Assembly: GCA_017475805.1 (NCBI GenBank)
Contig: JAFVEW010000204.1
Span: forward strand, 1 to 10,141
DNA length: 10,141 nt
Direction: 5' to 3'
Source: Synergistaceae bacterium
GTDB taxonomy: Bacteria > Synergistota > Synergistia > Synergistales > Aminobacteriaceae
This document shows, piece after piece, positions 1 through 6,590 of the stretch. The notes under the pieces were generated by a model. That model ran no database searches and was not told where the DNA came from. It saw only the letters and a list, made by a program, of their open reading frames with translations. A program made the position numbers and the translations under genes. Within the stretch, counting starts at the first letter, position 1. Each line of letters opens with the position of its first letter.

Positions 1-454
1 CTGAACCTGAATATAAAAATAATTTTTCGCAGGCCGTATTTATTCTTGAAGCTCTTAAGGCTACTTGAGCATCCGACTCCTCACCGGAGATATATAAAAC
101 TGGTGCGTTGTAATTTTTGGCGACACTCCCTGCAGCTTGCAACAAAAGCGTAGATTTTCCGATACCGGGCTGACCGCCGATTAAAACTACACCGCCCGGA
201 ACAAGTCCGCCGCCTAAAACTCTATCTAATTCTTCGATGCCTGTCAAAATTCTTTTCGGTGGAGTAACGTCAAGCGCATTGATAATTTTAACGTGGGAAA
301 AAGTCTTCTTAGTCGCTGAAGTCTTTTGTGGTTCTTCTTCTAAAATTTCAAAAGTTCCCCAAGAATTACAAGAAGGGCATTTACCTGTCTTAGTCGTGGT
401 TATATGCCCGCATTCAGAACAAATATATTTTGTGATAATTTTTGCGTTTGCCAT
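1..454 (-). CDS. radA: DNA repair protein RadA, N-terminal 151 residues (cut by window edge)
   Basis: RadA (Sms) is a RecA-like ATPase and helicase that processes branched recombination intermediates in the cytoplasm. The visible N-terminus has a C4 zinc finger (C12-x2-C15 and C26-x2-C29). A linker follows, then the RadA core opening (RILTGIEELDRVLGGGLVPG), a Walker A motif GQPGIGKST at about residues 94-102, and the stretch YISGEES. These are family hallmarks. The C-terminal two thirds, including the KNRFG motif and the Lon-like domain, would lie left of position 1. The start ATG at 454-452 suits the usual short leader before the zinc finger, but no clear Shine-Dalgarno precedes it. The gene sits 32 bases after recX and is probably the last visible gene of the sepF-divIVA-recX operon. 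Confidence 0.96.
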   Translation of the reverse strand, partial: MANAKIITKYICSECGHITTTKTGKCPSCNSWGTFEILEEEPQKTSATKKTFSHVKIINALDVTPPKRILTGIEELDRVLGGGLVPGGVVLIGGQPGIGKSTLLLQAAGSVAKNYNAPVLYISGEESDAQVALRASRINTACEKLFLYSGS

Positions 455-486
455 GTTAAATATACGATTTTATTGCAGTGAACAGC

Positions 487-960
487 TTACTCTGAGTCTC
501 GAATGCTTCTCGCTGAACGATGAGAAAAGCCTCTGCTTAAAAGCCTTTTAATTATTTTTTGTTCGTCAATGCCAAGTTTCCGCCAATCGTCAGCAAGTTT
601 ATAAGCCCTTGAACTTTCGTCTTCGCTTTCGTTGAGAGCTTCGTTTATGTTATCACGCGATACTCCGCGACTTGAAAGTTCATAAATTATTTTCGCGTTT
701 CCCCAAGTTAAATGACCGTCTATAAATAATTTAGAATATGCTAAGTCATCGATTAACTTTAATTTTTCAGCTTCATCCAGCAATAAATCATAAAAATTCT
801 CCGGCACGTTGAGCTTTGAAAGATATTCTGCAGCTTGGCCGGAGGTACAGGGCTTCTTTAATAAGAAATTAAAAAATTTTTCACGAAACTCTTGGATTTT
901 TTCCTCTTCACTATCACTATTAGTTTTTATCACTTTATCATTCTTGAAGGCCGTCAACAT
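487..960 (-). CDS. recX: Regulatory protein RecX
   Basis: RecX binds RecA filaments and limits or modulates RecA activity. The protein is about 157 residues and alpha-helical. It shows the three-helix repeat pattern of the family: FLLKKPCTSGQAAEYLSKL, then LIDDLAYSKLFIDGHLTWGNAKI, then ELSSRGVSRDNINEALNE, and a final repeat near RLLSRGFSHRSARSI. The start is uncertain. An upstream in-frame ATG at 1002 would add 14 residues inside divIVA. The ATG at 960 is preferred because it leaves a short overlap of 23 bases with the divIVA end and a family-typical length. A GTG at 933, just after the divIVA stop, is a third option. No candidate has a strong ribosome binding site, so translation is probably coupled to divIVA. 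Placement directly before radA keeps RecA-related functions together. Confidence 0.9.
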   Translation of the reverse strand: MLTAFKNDKVIKTNSDSEEEKIQEFREKFFNFLLKKPCTSGQAAEYLSKLNVPENFYDLLLDEAEKLKLIDDLAYSKLFIDGHLTWGNAKIIYELSSRGVSRDNINEALNESEDESSRAYKLADDWRKLGIDEQKIIKRLLSRGFSHRSARSIRDSE

Positions 961-1666
961 TTTTTGATACATCATTTGGCATTGAGCCCATTTCATCATC
1001 AATTTCTTGTTGAGCTTTATCCATTATTTTGCCGAAGTCGAAAAGTAATGAAACTGTATTTTTAACAAATTGCTGCTTCTGAAGACTCAAAAATTGCATT
1101 TGTTTTTCATAATTCTCAATTTCGCGTTCTGCGTCAGTCATAATTTTTTGAGCTTCATTGCGGGCATTATTTATAATTTCGTCGGCTTTGAGTTTAGCTT
1201 CGTTTCTATAGCCTTCAAGTTCTTGTTCAATACTTGCTCTTGACTGTTCAGCTTGAGCGCGGCGGTCTTGAGATGTCTGCAAAAGATTAGCGGCTTGAGC
1301 TTGTGCGCTGTCGATAATCACGGAGGCTTTTTCGTCAGCTTCAGCTATGCGTTTGTCAGCTTCGGCTTGAGCTTCAGCAATAATTTTCTCGGTGTTGACC
1401 TTAGCTTGTTCTTCAATATCTTTTGCTGCCTTACGTGCTTGAATTAAAGCATCTTTAATTGCGTCAGTCATTGCCTCTTGCTTTTTGACAAAAGTTTCAA
1501 GTTCTTGAATTCGTGCGTCTTTCTCATCGAGCTGCATAGTGTAGGCTTCAATATCTTCGGCAACCTGATTCAAAAAATCTTCAACCTCTGGAATAGCATA
1601 GCCTCCGAATTTCACTTTTTTGAAGGCTTTTATTTCAACGTCTTTGGCCGTCAGTAAATCGCTCAT
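938..1666 (-). CDS. divIVA: DivIVA-family pole/septum coiled-coil protein
   Basis: DivIVA proteins recognise curved membrane at septa and poles and recruit division or wall-growth partners. Residues 1-40 carry the family's lipid-binding domain: LTAKDVEIKAFKKVKFGGYAIPEVEDFLNQV, with the GY turn and the EVEDFL helix. From about residue 30 to 200 the chain is a long, almost unbroken coiled coil rich in Ala, Glu, Gln and Lys. The acidic C-terminal tail follows the segment FDFGKIMDKAQQEID. At 242 residues it is longer than Bacillus subtilis DivIVA, mostly through extra coiled coil. Its ATG overlaps the sepF stop as ATGA (1663-1666). A GGAGGG inside the end of sepF lies about 12 bases upstream, which supports translational coupling. 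The partner protein at the pole cannot be told from sequence. Confidence 0.93.
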   Translation of the reverse strand: MSDLLTAKDVEIKAFKKVKFGGYAIPEVEDFLNQVAEDIEAYTMQLDEKDARIQELETFVKKQEAMTDAIKDALIQARKAAKDIEEQAKVNTEKIIAEAQAEADKRIAEADEKASVIIDSAQAQAANLLQTSQDRRAQAEQSRASIEQELEGYRNEAKLKADEIINNARNEAQKIMTDAEREIENYEKQMQFLSLQKQQFVKNTVSLLFDFGKIMDKAQQEIDDEMGSMPNDVSKNVDGLQE

Positions 1667-2058
1667 TCTTTGTCACTTCCCTCCGGCCAAATTTCACACA
1701 TTCCGCCCGCAGGTGTGAAAAGATATTGAGCAGGATCGATAAATTTCATGTCGCCGCTGCGCGCAAAAGCTAATCCGCCCATAAAAGTTATAAAATCTTT
1801 ACCTTCTTCGTCATATTCACGCTGGCTAAGTTCATGAAGATCAACTAAAATCATCGCGCCTTTGTTAATAAATTCTTCGCGAAGATGAACTTTATCGCTA
1901 TTTAACGTCGCGCTGTTGTAGTTATATACGATTAATTTTCCTGCTGATGCTGAGTCGCGAGAACCGCGAGATTTTTTTCTTCTATCGTCTGTATAGTCTT
2001 CGTTATCGTCGTAATCGTCGCCGTCGTTTTCAAAACCAAAGAACTTCATGATATTCAA
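1663..2058 (-). CDS. sepF: Cell division protein SepF
   Basis: SepF anchors FtsZ polymers to the membrane and shapes the septal ring. The 131-residue product has the expected plan. A short amphipathic N-terminus (FFGFEN) would act as the membrane anchor. A charged, disordered Asp/Arg/Ser linker spans about residues 10-40. The compact SepF/DUF552 domain covers about 41-125, with GKLIVYNY, the DLHELS region, FMGGLAFA and a terminal FIDPAQYLFTP. The start is read as TTG (2058-2056), because GGGAGG at 2073-2068 lies 9 bases before it. The in-frame ATG three codons later would be 18 bases away. sepF is first in the sepF-divIVA-recX-radA operon. The sepF-divIVA neighbourhood is common in Gram-positive-type division clusters. 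Confidence 0.93.
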   Translation of the reverse strand: MNIMKFFGFENDGDDYDDNEDYTDDRRKKSRGSRDSASAGKLIVYNYNSATLNSDKVHLREEFINKGAMILVDLHELSQREYDEEGKDFITFMGGLAFARSGDMKFIDPAQYLFTPAGGMCEIWPEGSDKE

Positions 2059-2067
2059 AATAAAACG

Positions 2068-2073
2068 CCTCCC
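2068..2073 (-). promoter_or_regulatory. sepF ribosome binding site that favours a TTG start
   Basis: GGGAGG on the minus strand sits 9 bases from TTG (2058) and 18 bases from the first in-frame ATG (2049). The spacing selects the rare TTG start and adds three residues to SepF. A TTG start may keep SepF synthesis low; that is inference. Confidence 0.6.
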
Positions 2074-2085
2074 GTAAAAAATTCC

Positions 2086-2100
2086 TGATAAATATTATCA
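2086..2100. promoter_or_regulatory. 15-bp palindrome resembling a Fur box
   Basis: TGATAA-ATA-TTATCA is a perfect inverted repeat with 6-base arms. The published Bacillus-type 7-1-7 Fur consensus is TGATAATNATTATCA. This site differs from it at one non-N position only. It lies between the divergent sepF and ridA genes, about 100 bases before ridA and inside the predicted sepF leader. If it is a metal-regulator operator, it would most sensibly control the ridA-ABC transporter operon. The region is AT-rich, so a chance palindrome is possible, and no regulator gene is in view. Confidence 0.4.
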
Positions 2101-2102
2101 CA

Positions 2103-2129
2103 CTTTCTTTCTTTTCTCTTTCTTTCTTT
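2103..2129. repeat. Pyrimidine tract with CTTT repeats
   Basis: The plus strand has 27 bases in a row that are only C and T, built mainly from CTTT units with partial mirror symmetry. It lies just upstream of the plus-strand TATAAT and within the expected sepF transcript leader, where it reads as a GA-rich stretch. A role in promoter structure or in the mRNA leader is possible but unproven. Confidence 0.55.
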
Positions 2130-2133
2130 ACTT

Positions 2134-2139
2134 TATAAT
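2134..2139 (+). promoter_or_regulatory. Possible -10 element for the ridA-ABC operon
   Basis: A consensus TATAAT lies 62 bases before the ridA start. No good -35 hexamer is present 16-18 bases upstream, because that position is the pyrimidine tract. Any such promoter would therefore be weak or would need an activator. Because the region is so AT-rich, the match is only suggestive. Confidence 0.25.
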
Positions 2140-2165
2140 ATATTTATTCAAATTTAATTTTTCAA
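2137..2165 (-). promoter_or_regulatory. Candidate sepF operon promoter
   Basis: On the minus strand TTGAAA (2165-2160) is followed after exactly 17 bases by TATATT (2142-2137). Both are close to sigma-70/sigma-A consensus with ideal spacing. Transcription would start near 2130 and give a leader of about 70 bases that contains the palindrome at 2086-2100. It overlaps the plus-strand TATAAT, so the two directions may compete. Confidence 0.45.
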
Positions 2166-2201
2166 AATCAAAATAAAATTCAAAAAGGAGAATTTTTTAA
2201 C

Positions 2202-2573
2202 ATGAAAGTAATTTCGACAACAAAAGCACCCGGAGCTATCGGCCCTTATTCACAGGCTTATGAAGTAAACGGCTTCGTCTTCACGTCAGGACAAATTCCG
2301 ATTATTCCTGAAACAGGCGAAATATCACAAGGCATCGCGGCACAGGCTGAACAAAGCTGCAAAAACGTCGGCGCGATTTTAGAGGCTGCAGGAACAGATT
2401 TTTCAAAAGTTGTAAAAACTACATGCTTCTTAGCTAACATGGAAGACTTCGCGGCGTTTAATGAAGTCTACGCAAAATTTTTCACGTCAAAACCTGCCCG
2501 CTCGTGCGTTGCCGTCAAAACTCTCCCTAAAGGCGTTCTCTGTGAGGTCGAAGCAATCGCAGCAAAAGATTAA
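2202..2573 (+). CDS. ridA: RidA/YjgF-family enamine/imine deaminase
   Basis: RidA hydrolyses reactive 2-aminoacrylate and related enamines made by PLP enzymes, protecting cells from damage. The 123-residue product is full length for the family. It has the N-terminal AIGPYSQA, then SGQIP, and the C-terminal signature ARSCVAVKTLPKGVLCEVEAIA. This includes the substrate-carboxylate Arg at residue 100 and the conserved Glu near 115. It should form the usual cytoplasmic trimer. AAGGAG at 2185-2190 lies 11 bases before the ATG. ridA is followed after only 15 bases by the ABC ATPase, so it is likely co-transcribed with a transporter. The reason for that pairing is unclear; it may only reflect the promoter position. 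Confidence 0.96.
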   Translation: MKVISTTKAPGAIGPYSQAYEVNGFVFTSGQIPIIPETGEISQGIAAQAEQSCKNVGAILEAAGTDFSKVVKTTCFLANMEDFAAFNEVYAKFFTSKPARSCVAVKTLPKGVLCEVEAIAAKD

Positions 2574-2588
2574 ACAAGGGTGAAAAAT

Positions 2589-3590
2589 ATGATTAAACTT
2601 GAAAATATATTCGTTAAGTTCGGCGAGTTTGAAGCTCTCAAAGATATTAACGTTCATGTTAAAGAAGGACAGTTTTTCACGTTCTTAGGGCCTTCGGGCT
2701 GCGGCAAAACTACGACGCTGCGAACTATCACGGGCTTTATTGAGCCTACGAGCGGCACGGTTTTTATGAAAGGCGATGACATTACTCACGTTCCGATTGA
2801 AAAAAGAAATATAGGGATCGTCTTTCAGTCTTATGCGCTCTTCCCGACAATGACAGTCTATGACAATATAGCCTTCGGATTAAAAATTAAAAAGTTAGGC
2901 AAGGCCGAAATTGATTCAAAAGTTCGAGATATTGCAAGCAAAGTTGATTTGTCGTCGGAGCAGCTTGAAAAAGCAGTGAGTCAGCTCTCAGGAGGTCAGC
3001 AGCAAAGAGTCGCAATCGCCCGCGCTCTCGTTACAGGTCCTGCTATTATCTGCATGGACGAGCCTTTAAGCAATCTTGACGCGAAATTAAGAGTCCAGCT
3101 CCGCAACGAGTTAAAGAAAATGCAGCGTGAATTCGGAATAACTACGATTTACGTTACTCACGATCAAGAAGAAGCCTTGACTCTTTCCGACTGCATCGCC
3201 GTTTTTAATAAAGGTGTAATCGAACAAATCGGCAGCCCGAATGAAATTTACAACAATTCTAAGACTGAATTTGTCGCGAACTTCATCGGAGACATTAATA
3301 AACTTGAGCCGAAATTGTTAGGAGCAGCAGGCTTGAATCTTCCCGAAGATCAAAATCATTTCATAAGGCTTGAACGAATCCATGTTGATCTCGAAAATAA
3401 TTCAGGACTCGAAGGCGTCATTGAAAGTCAAGAATATTACGGCCTCTACATTAAGTATTATATAAAAGCAGGCGGCCAAGTTCTGAAAGTCATCGAGAAA
3501 AACGACGGCGTTAGGATTTACAATCCAGGCGAAAACGTGAATTTAATCATAAATCCTGCGGACATAATGTCTTATTCAAGCAAGAATTAG
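2589..3590 (+). CDS. ABC importer ATPase, FbpC/PotA type
   Basis: This cytoplasmic ATPase subunit powers an importer. The 333-residue chain has every ABC motif: Walker A GPSGCGKT (34-41), the Q-loop VFQSYALFP around Q80, signature LSGGQ (133-137), Walker B IICMDE (153-158), D-loop SNLD and the switch His191 in THDQEEA. Residues from about 240 form the C-terminal accessory (TOBE-like) domain seen in FbpC, PotA and related proteins. The ATG at 2589 is preferred over the GTG at 2580, because AAGGG (2576-2580) is then a ribosome site 8 bases away. Its partner is the fused permease at 4078. Members of this group move ferric iron, spermidine/putrescine or aminoethylphosphonate. The fused permease favours the iron-type family, but the substrate is not provable here. 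Confidence 0.94.
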   Translation: MIKLENIFVKFGEFEALKDINVHVKEGQFFTFLGPSGCGKTTTLRTITGFIEPTSGTVFMKGDDITHVPIEKRNIGIVFQSYALFPTMTVYDNIAFGLKIKKLGKAEIDSKVRDIASKVDLSSEQLEKAVSQLSGGQQQRVAIARALVTGPAIICMDEPLSNLDAKLRVQLRNELKKMQREFGITTIYVTHDQEEALTLSDCIAVFNKGVIEQIGSPNEIYNNSKTEFVANFIGDINKLEPKLLGAAGLNLPEDQNHFIRLERIHVDLENNSGLEGVIESQEYYGLYIKYYIKAGGQVLKVIEKNDGVRIYNPGENVNLIINPADIMSYSSKN

Positions 3591-3614
3591 GAAGCAGGAG
3601 GCAGGAAGTAAAAA

Positions 3615-4070
3615 ATGAAAAAAATTCTTTTTGCGCTTACTCTAATTTTTATGATTTCGTCTGCTTCGTTCGCGGCCTCTGAAGAAGACATTTATGTGAG
3701 AAAAGATGTCTTTGACGCTAAAATGGAAGCCTTGTTTGAACGCATGGATAAAAGGTTCGATAGACTTGACGCTAAAATCGATAAAAATTACGTCGAACTA
3801 TCTGCTCGCATGGATAGGCTTGAAGGCAAAATGGAAGGTTTTGAATATAAACTTGAAGCTGTGAATGATACTATTGCATATCGTTTAAGCCTATTGACTT
3901 TAGCCGTTGCTATAGTTGGGTTGTTTTTTGCGTTTTTTGCATGGAGAAACAGCAATGCTAATGTTACAATGCCTTCACTCACTCGTGAGGACGTCGTAAA
4001 AATCTTTGAAGAACTTATGAAATCTCACTTTCAAGACTCTATTAACACAAGTGCAGTTTTAGGACGGTGA
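3615..4070 (+). CDS. Small exported coiled-coil membrane protein of unknown function
   Basis: I do not recognise a named family. The 151 residues begin with a signal peptide of about 20 residues (hydrophobic core LFALTLIFMI, likely cleavage after SSASFA). A heptad-patterned coiled coil follows at about 30-88, rich in Met, Asp, Arg and Lys, with repeated DRLDAKID/MDRLEGKME-like units. One strong membrane span covers about 91-110 (ends FFAFFAW), then a polar tail to Arg151. If cleaved, the coil would be outside the inner membrane and the tail inside. Uncleaved, it would have two spans. The ribosome site is strong (AGGAAG 6 bases before ATG). It lies 24 bases after the ATPase and 7 bases before the permease, so it is embedded in the transporter operon. 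This suggests an accessory or assembly role, by inference only. Confidence 0.85.
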   Translation: MKKILFALTLIFMISSASFAASEEDIYVRKDVFDAKMEALFERMDKRFDRLDAKIDKNYVELSARMDRLEGKMEGFEYKLEAVNDTIAYRLSLLTLAVAIVGLFFAFFAWRNSNANVTMPSLTREDVVKIFEELMKSHFQDSINTSAVLGR

Positions 4071-4077
4071 AAAATTC

Positions 4078-5952
4078 ATGAATAAAAATTCTTCTCTTGA
4101 CGCAGGCTTAATCTTAAAAATTTTCGGCTTCGTTATGTTCGTATATTTATTCTTAGGCTTCATGGTCTTGCCGTGCCTGAACACTCTCACTTCGATTTTC
4201 ACGACCAAAGACGCTTCGGGAGTTACTTCGCCTCTTGCTGTCGTGAAGTTCTTTTTAGCCGGAACGATGCCGCTTTTCGTTTGGAACTCGCTGAAATTAG
4301 CTGTCGCTCTCGTTATAACAGTTAATATCGTCGGCATTAGCATTGTCTTATTAACAGAATATTTTGATATAAAAGGCGCGAATATTTTGCGAATGGGTTA
4401 CATGACGACGTTAATTTATTCGGGCGTCGCTCTCGTTACGGGCTATCAATTTTTATATGACTCAAACGGAATGATGACGACGTGGCTTTCTCAAATGTTC
4501 CCGTTAATGAATAAACAATGGTTTTCAGGTTTTAACGCGGTTTTATTTACGATGACGTTTGCCTGTACTTCAAACCACGCTTTATTTTTAAGAAATGCTA
4601 TTCGCGGAATTGACTATAACACAGTTGAAGCTGCTCGAAATTTAGGAGCGTCGCCTTTCAAAGTTTTGTTCAAAGTTGTAATGCCGACGCTGCTGCCGAC
4701 TTTATTTTCTTTGACGGTAATGACATTTATAACAGGGCTTTGCGCGATGTCAGCACCGACTTTACTCGGCTATAACTCAATCAACCCTGAAATAGTCAGG
4801 CTTGCAGGTTCAAGCGCGGCTGATGAGTCATTTCCGCAGGCCCGTGCGGCGTTATTAAGCGTAATTCTTGCGATGTTCACGATAATTTTATTGAGCGTCT
4901 TGAATCATTATGAACGTAAAGGCCATTATCTTTCAGTTTCTAAGACGAAGGCCAAGCTCGTTAAGCAAAAAATTAATAGTCCGTTCTGGAATATTGCCGC
5001 GCATTTATATGCTTATATTTTATTTATAATTTATATGACGCCGGTAGTTATGATAGTTTTATTTTCTTTCCAGAATTATCCGGCTATAAGATCCAAAATG
5101 CTTAATTTTTCAGATTGGACTTTGATAAATTATTTCGGAACTCAAAATTACGAATATATGACTTCACGCGGAAGATTTAGGACTCGAGTCGGTTCAATTT
5201 CGGGAGTATTTTCAAATTCTGATGCAGTGGGCGGGATTAGATTATCATTCATAATGTCAGCGATTGCTGCGGCTTTAGCTTGCGTTATCGTTGTGCTTGC
5301 GGTGTCGTATATCTTCAAACATCGAAACAAAGCCCGCGCTTTGATAACAGAAAGCTGCTTATTATTCCCTTGGCTGCTTCCGACGATTTTAATTTGCTAC
5401 TCGTATCGAATATTTTTTAACCGCGAAGTTTGGTATGTGTTCGGAAATAATTTATATTGGCGCGAAAACGTGAGATTTTTAATCATAATGGCCTACACTG
5501 TTACGAAATTACCATTTGCTTTGCGAATGATTAAGGCCGCGTTTTATGCTATCGATGACGAACTTGAAGAGGCCGCAAAAAATTTAGGGGCATCGCCTGT
5601 CTATACGTTTTTGAAAGTCAAGCTGCCTATAATTTTGCCTAGCGTCTTAGCAGTGTTTGCTTTGAATTTCAATGCTTTATTCACCGAATACGACATGGGC
5701 GCGACGTTCCAGTCATCTTACGGAAAAACTTACGCAATGATTATTCAAAACATGACAATGGAAGAAGGCCGCGAAGGTTATAACGTCAATGCTTCCGGAC
5801 GTCGATGCGCGTCAACGGTCTTTATTATGATTGTTTCGGGAATAATCTTATATTTAGTTTATGGAGTAGGCTCACGCGATTTAGGAGAACGTCTCGAAGC
5901 TCGTAAACGTTGGCGAAGGCGTTGGAATCGTTTAAGAGGGATCAGGGATTAA
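4078..5952 (+). CDS. Fused two-domain ABC importer permease (FbpB/COG1178 type)
   Basis: This inner-membrane protein forms the whole translocation pore of the importer. The 624 residues contain two complete permease halves in one chain. Half one (about 10-280) has an EAA coupling loop at about 184-205 (EAARNLGASPFKVLFKVVMP). Half two (about 303-598) has a second EAA loop at about 498-521 (EAAKNLGASPVYTFLKVKLP). Each EAA loop would dock on one copy of the ATPase encoded upstream. Between the first and second spans of half two lies a long polar loop, about 332-386 (NYPAIRSKM through SGVFSNSDAVGG). It is bigger than expected and probably external. The C-terminus is strongly basic (RKRWRRRWNRLR), as expected for the inside face. 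The fused architecture is typical of FbpB/AfuB/ThiP-like systems, unlike the separate PotB and PotC. No substrate-binding protein is encoded nearby. Confidence 0.92.
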   Translation: MNKNSSLDAGLILKIFGFVMFVYLFLGFMVLPCLNTLTSIFTTKDASGVTSPLAVVKFFLAGTMPLFVWNSLKLAVALVITVNIVGISIVLLTEYFDIKGANILRMGYMTTLIYSGVALVTGYQFLYDSNGMMTTWLSQMFPLMNKQWFSGFNAVLFTMTFACTSNHALFLRNAIRGIDYNTVEAARNLGASPFKVLFKVVMPTLLPTLFSLTVMTFITGLCAMSAPTLLGYNSINPEIVRLAGSSAADESFPQARAALLSVILAMFTIILLSVLNHYERKGHYLSVSKTKAKLVKQKINSPFWNIAAHLYAYILFIIYMTPVVMIVLFSFQNYPAIRSKMLNFSDWTLINYFGTQNYEYMTSRGRFRTRVGSISGVFSNSDAVGGIRLSFIMSAIAAALACVIVVLAVSYIFKHRNKARALITESCLLFPWLLPTILICYSYRIFFNREVWYVFGNNLYWRENVRFLIIMAYTVTKLPFALRMIKAAFYAIDDELEEAAKNLGASPVYTFLKVKLPIILPSVLAVFALNFNALFTEYDMGATFQSSYGKTYAMIIQNMTMEEGREGYNVNASGRRCASTVFIMIVSGIILYLVYGVGSRDLGERLEARKRWRRRWNRLRGIRD

Positions 5953-5965
5953 AAAACAAGGCTCT

Positions 5966-5997
5966 CTCTCGTTATCGACGAGAGTCTTTCACTTTTT
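5966..5997 (+). terminator. Hairpin terminator after the transporter operon
   Basis: CTCTCGT (5966-5972) pairs perfectly with ACGAGAG (5978-5984) around a 5-base loop. A T-rich run follows (TCTTTC then CTTTTT). It starts 13 bases after the permease stop, where the ridA-ABC operon should end. The T run is interrupted, so efficiency may be moderate. The IS-derived segment begins just after it. Confidence 0.7.
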
Positions 5998-6000
5998 ATA

Positions 6001-6023
6001 GTAAGCCCATCTTCTAAAAAACG
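6001..6023 (+). repeat. Left terminal inverted repeat of the IS segment
   Basis: It begins GTAAGC and contains the core CTAAAAAACG at 6014-6023. The same core occurs inverted at 7277-7286 near the opposite edge, with a 3-base spacing difference between edge and core. A TA dinucleotide precedes it. Confidence 0.7.
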
Positions 6024-6050
6024 GTAATTATGATAAAACAAATCTATATC

Positions 6051-6590
6051 ATGTTCAGAAGATTATCGTAAACGAGTAGTAGCGTATCGTGAAGAGGGGC
6101 ATACTTTTTTTAAGGAGACTCACGGGGTTTTCAAGATAGCGGTAGGTACTATACAAAAAGGGAAAAAACTTATAGAGAGGGGACTTTAAGTAAAACGCTC
6201 ATTTAGAAAACTTGAGGAATATTCAGAGCTTCATCTTGATGCGTACTTACTGGAAACAGACTCGGAGTTTTGCTGTTGTGGAACAGCGGTAATTGTGCTT
6301 GCCGACGACTAAAAATCACGCGAAGAAAACATATACTATACTCCAAAAAAGATCGCTGAATACGAAGAAAAAATTAAAGAAATCCCCAAAGACAAAAAAG
6401 TATACGTAGATGAAACCTGATTTGACAGCTATTTATACCGTAAATACACCAGAGCTCCCAAAGGGATGCACGGCGATTTTTTGAAAAATGGTTTGAAGAG
6501 CATTTATTGCCAGAAGTCCCTAAAGATGCGGAATAATTTTAGATATACTTATCACATTTGAAAAGCTACAAAAACGACAGTTCCAAATCA
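6051..6590 (+). pseudogene. IS630-family transposase remnant, copy A
   Basis: Read through small frame changes, the remains match an IS630 transposase. The N-terminal helix-turn-helix region reads SEDYRKRVVAYREEGHTF. After the linker comes IKEIPKDKKVYVDET, holding the first catalytic Asp (codon 6409-6411), then FDSYLYRKYTRAPKG. An in-frame stop (TGA, 6418-6420) replaces the usual Gly after DET. Further stops lie near 6188 and 6310. After APKG the copy jumps to MHGDFFEKWFEEHLLPEVPKDA, so roughly 35-40 residues between these points are deleted. The end fades out around IILD near 6550-6590, where it meets copy B. A 5-base loss just after the ATG at 6051 also breaks the start. The protein is not functional. 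Confidence 0.85.

Noticed and set aside
237..551. Plus-strand open frame of 104 codons
   Set aside because: It lies antisense to radA and recX, which have clear family motifs, and its product has no recognisable features.
1253..1447. Plus-strand open frame of 64 codons
   Set aside because: It is antisense to the divIVA coiled coil. Low-complexity coil codons often leave an open opposite strand.
4059..4343. Minus-strand open frame of 94 codons
   Set aside because: It is antisense to the start of the fused permease, has no ribosome site and no family resemblance.
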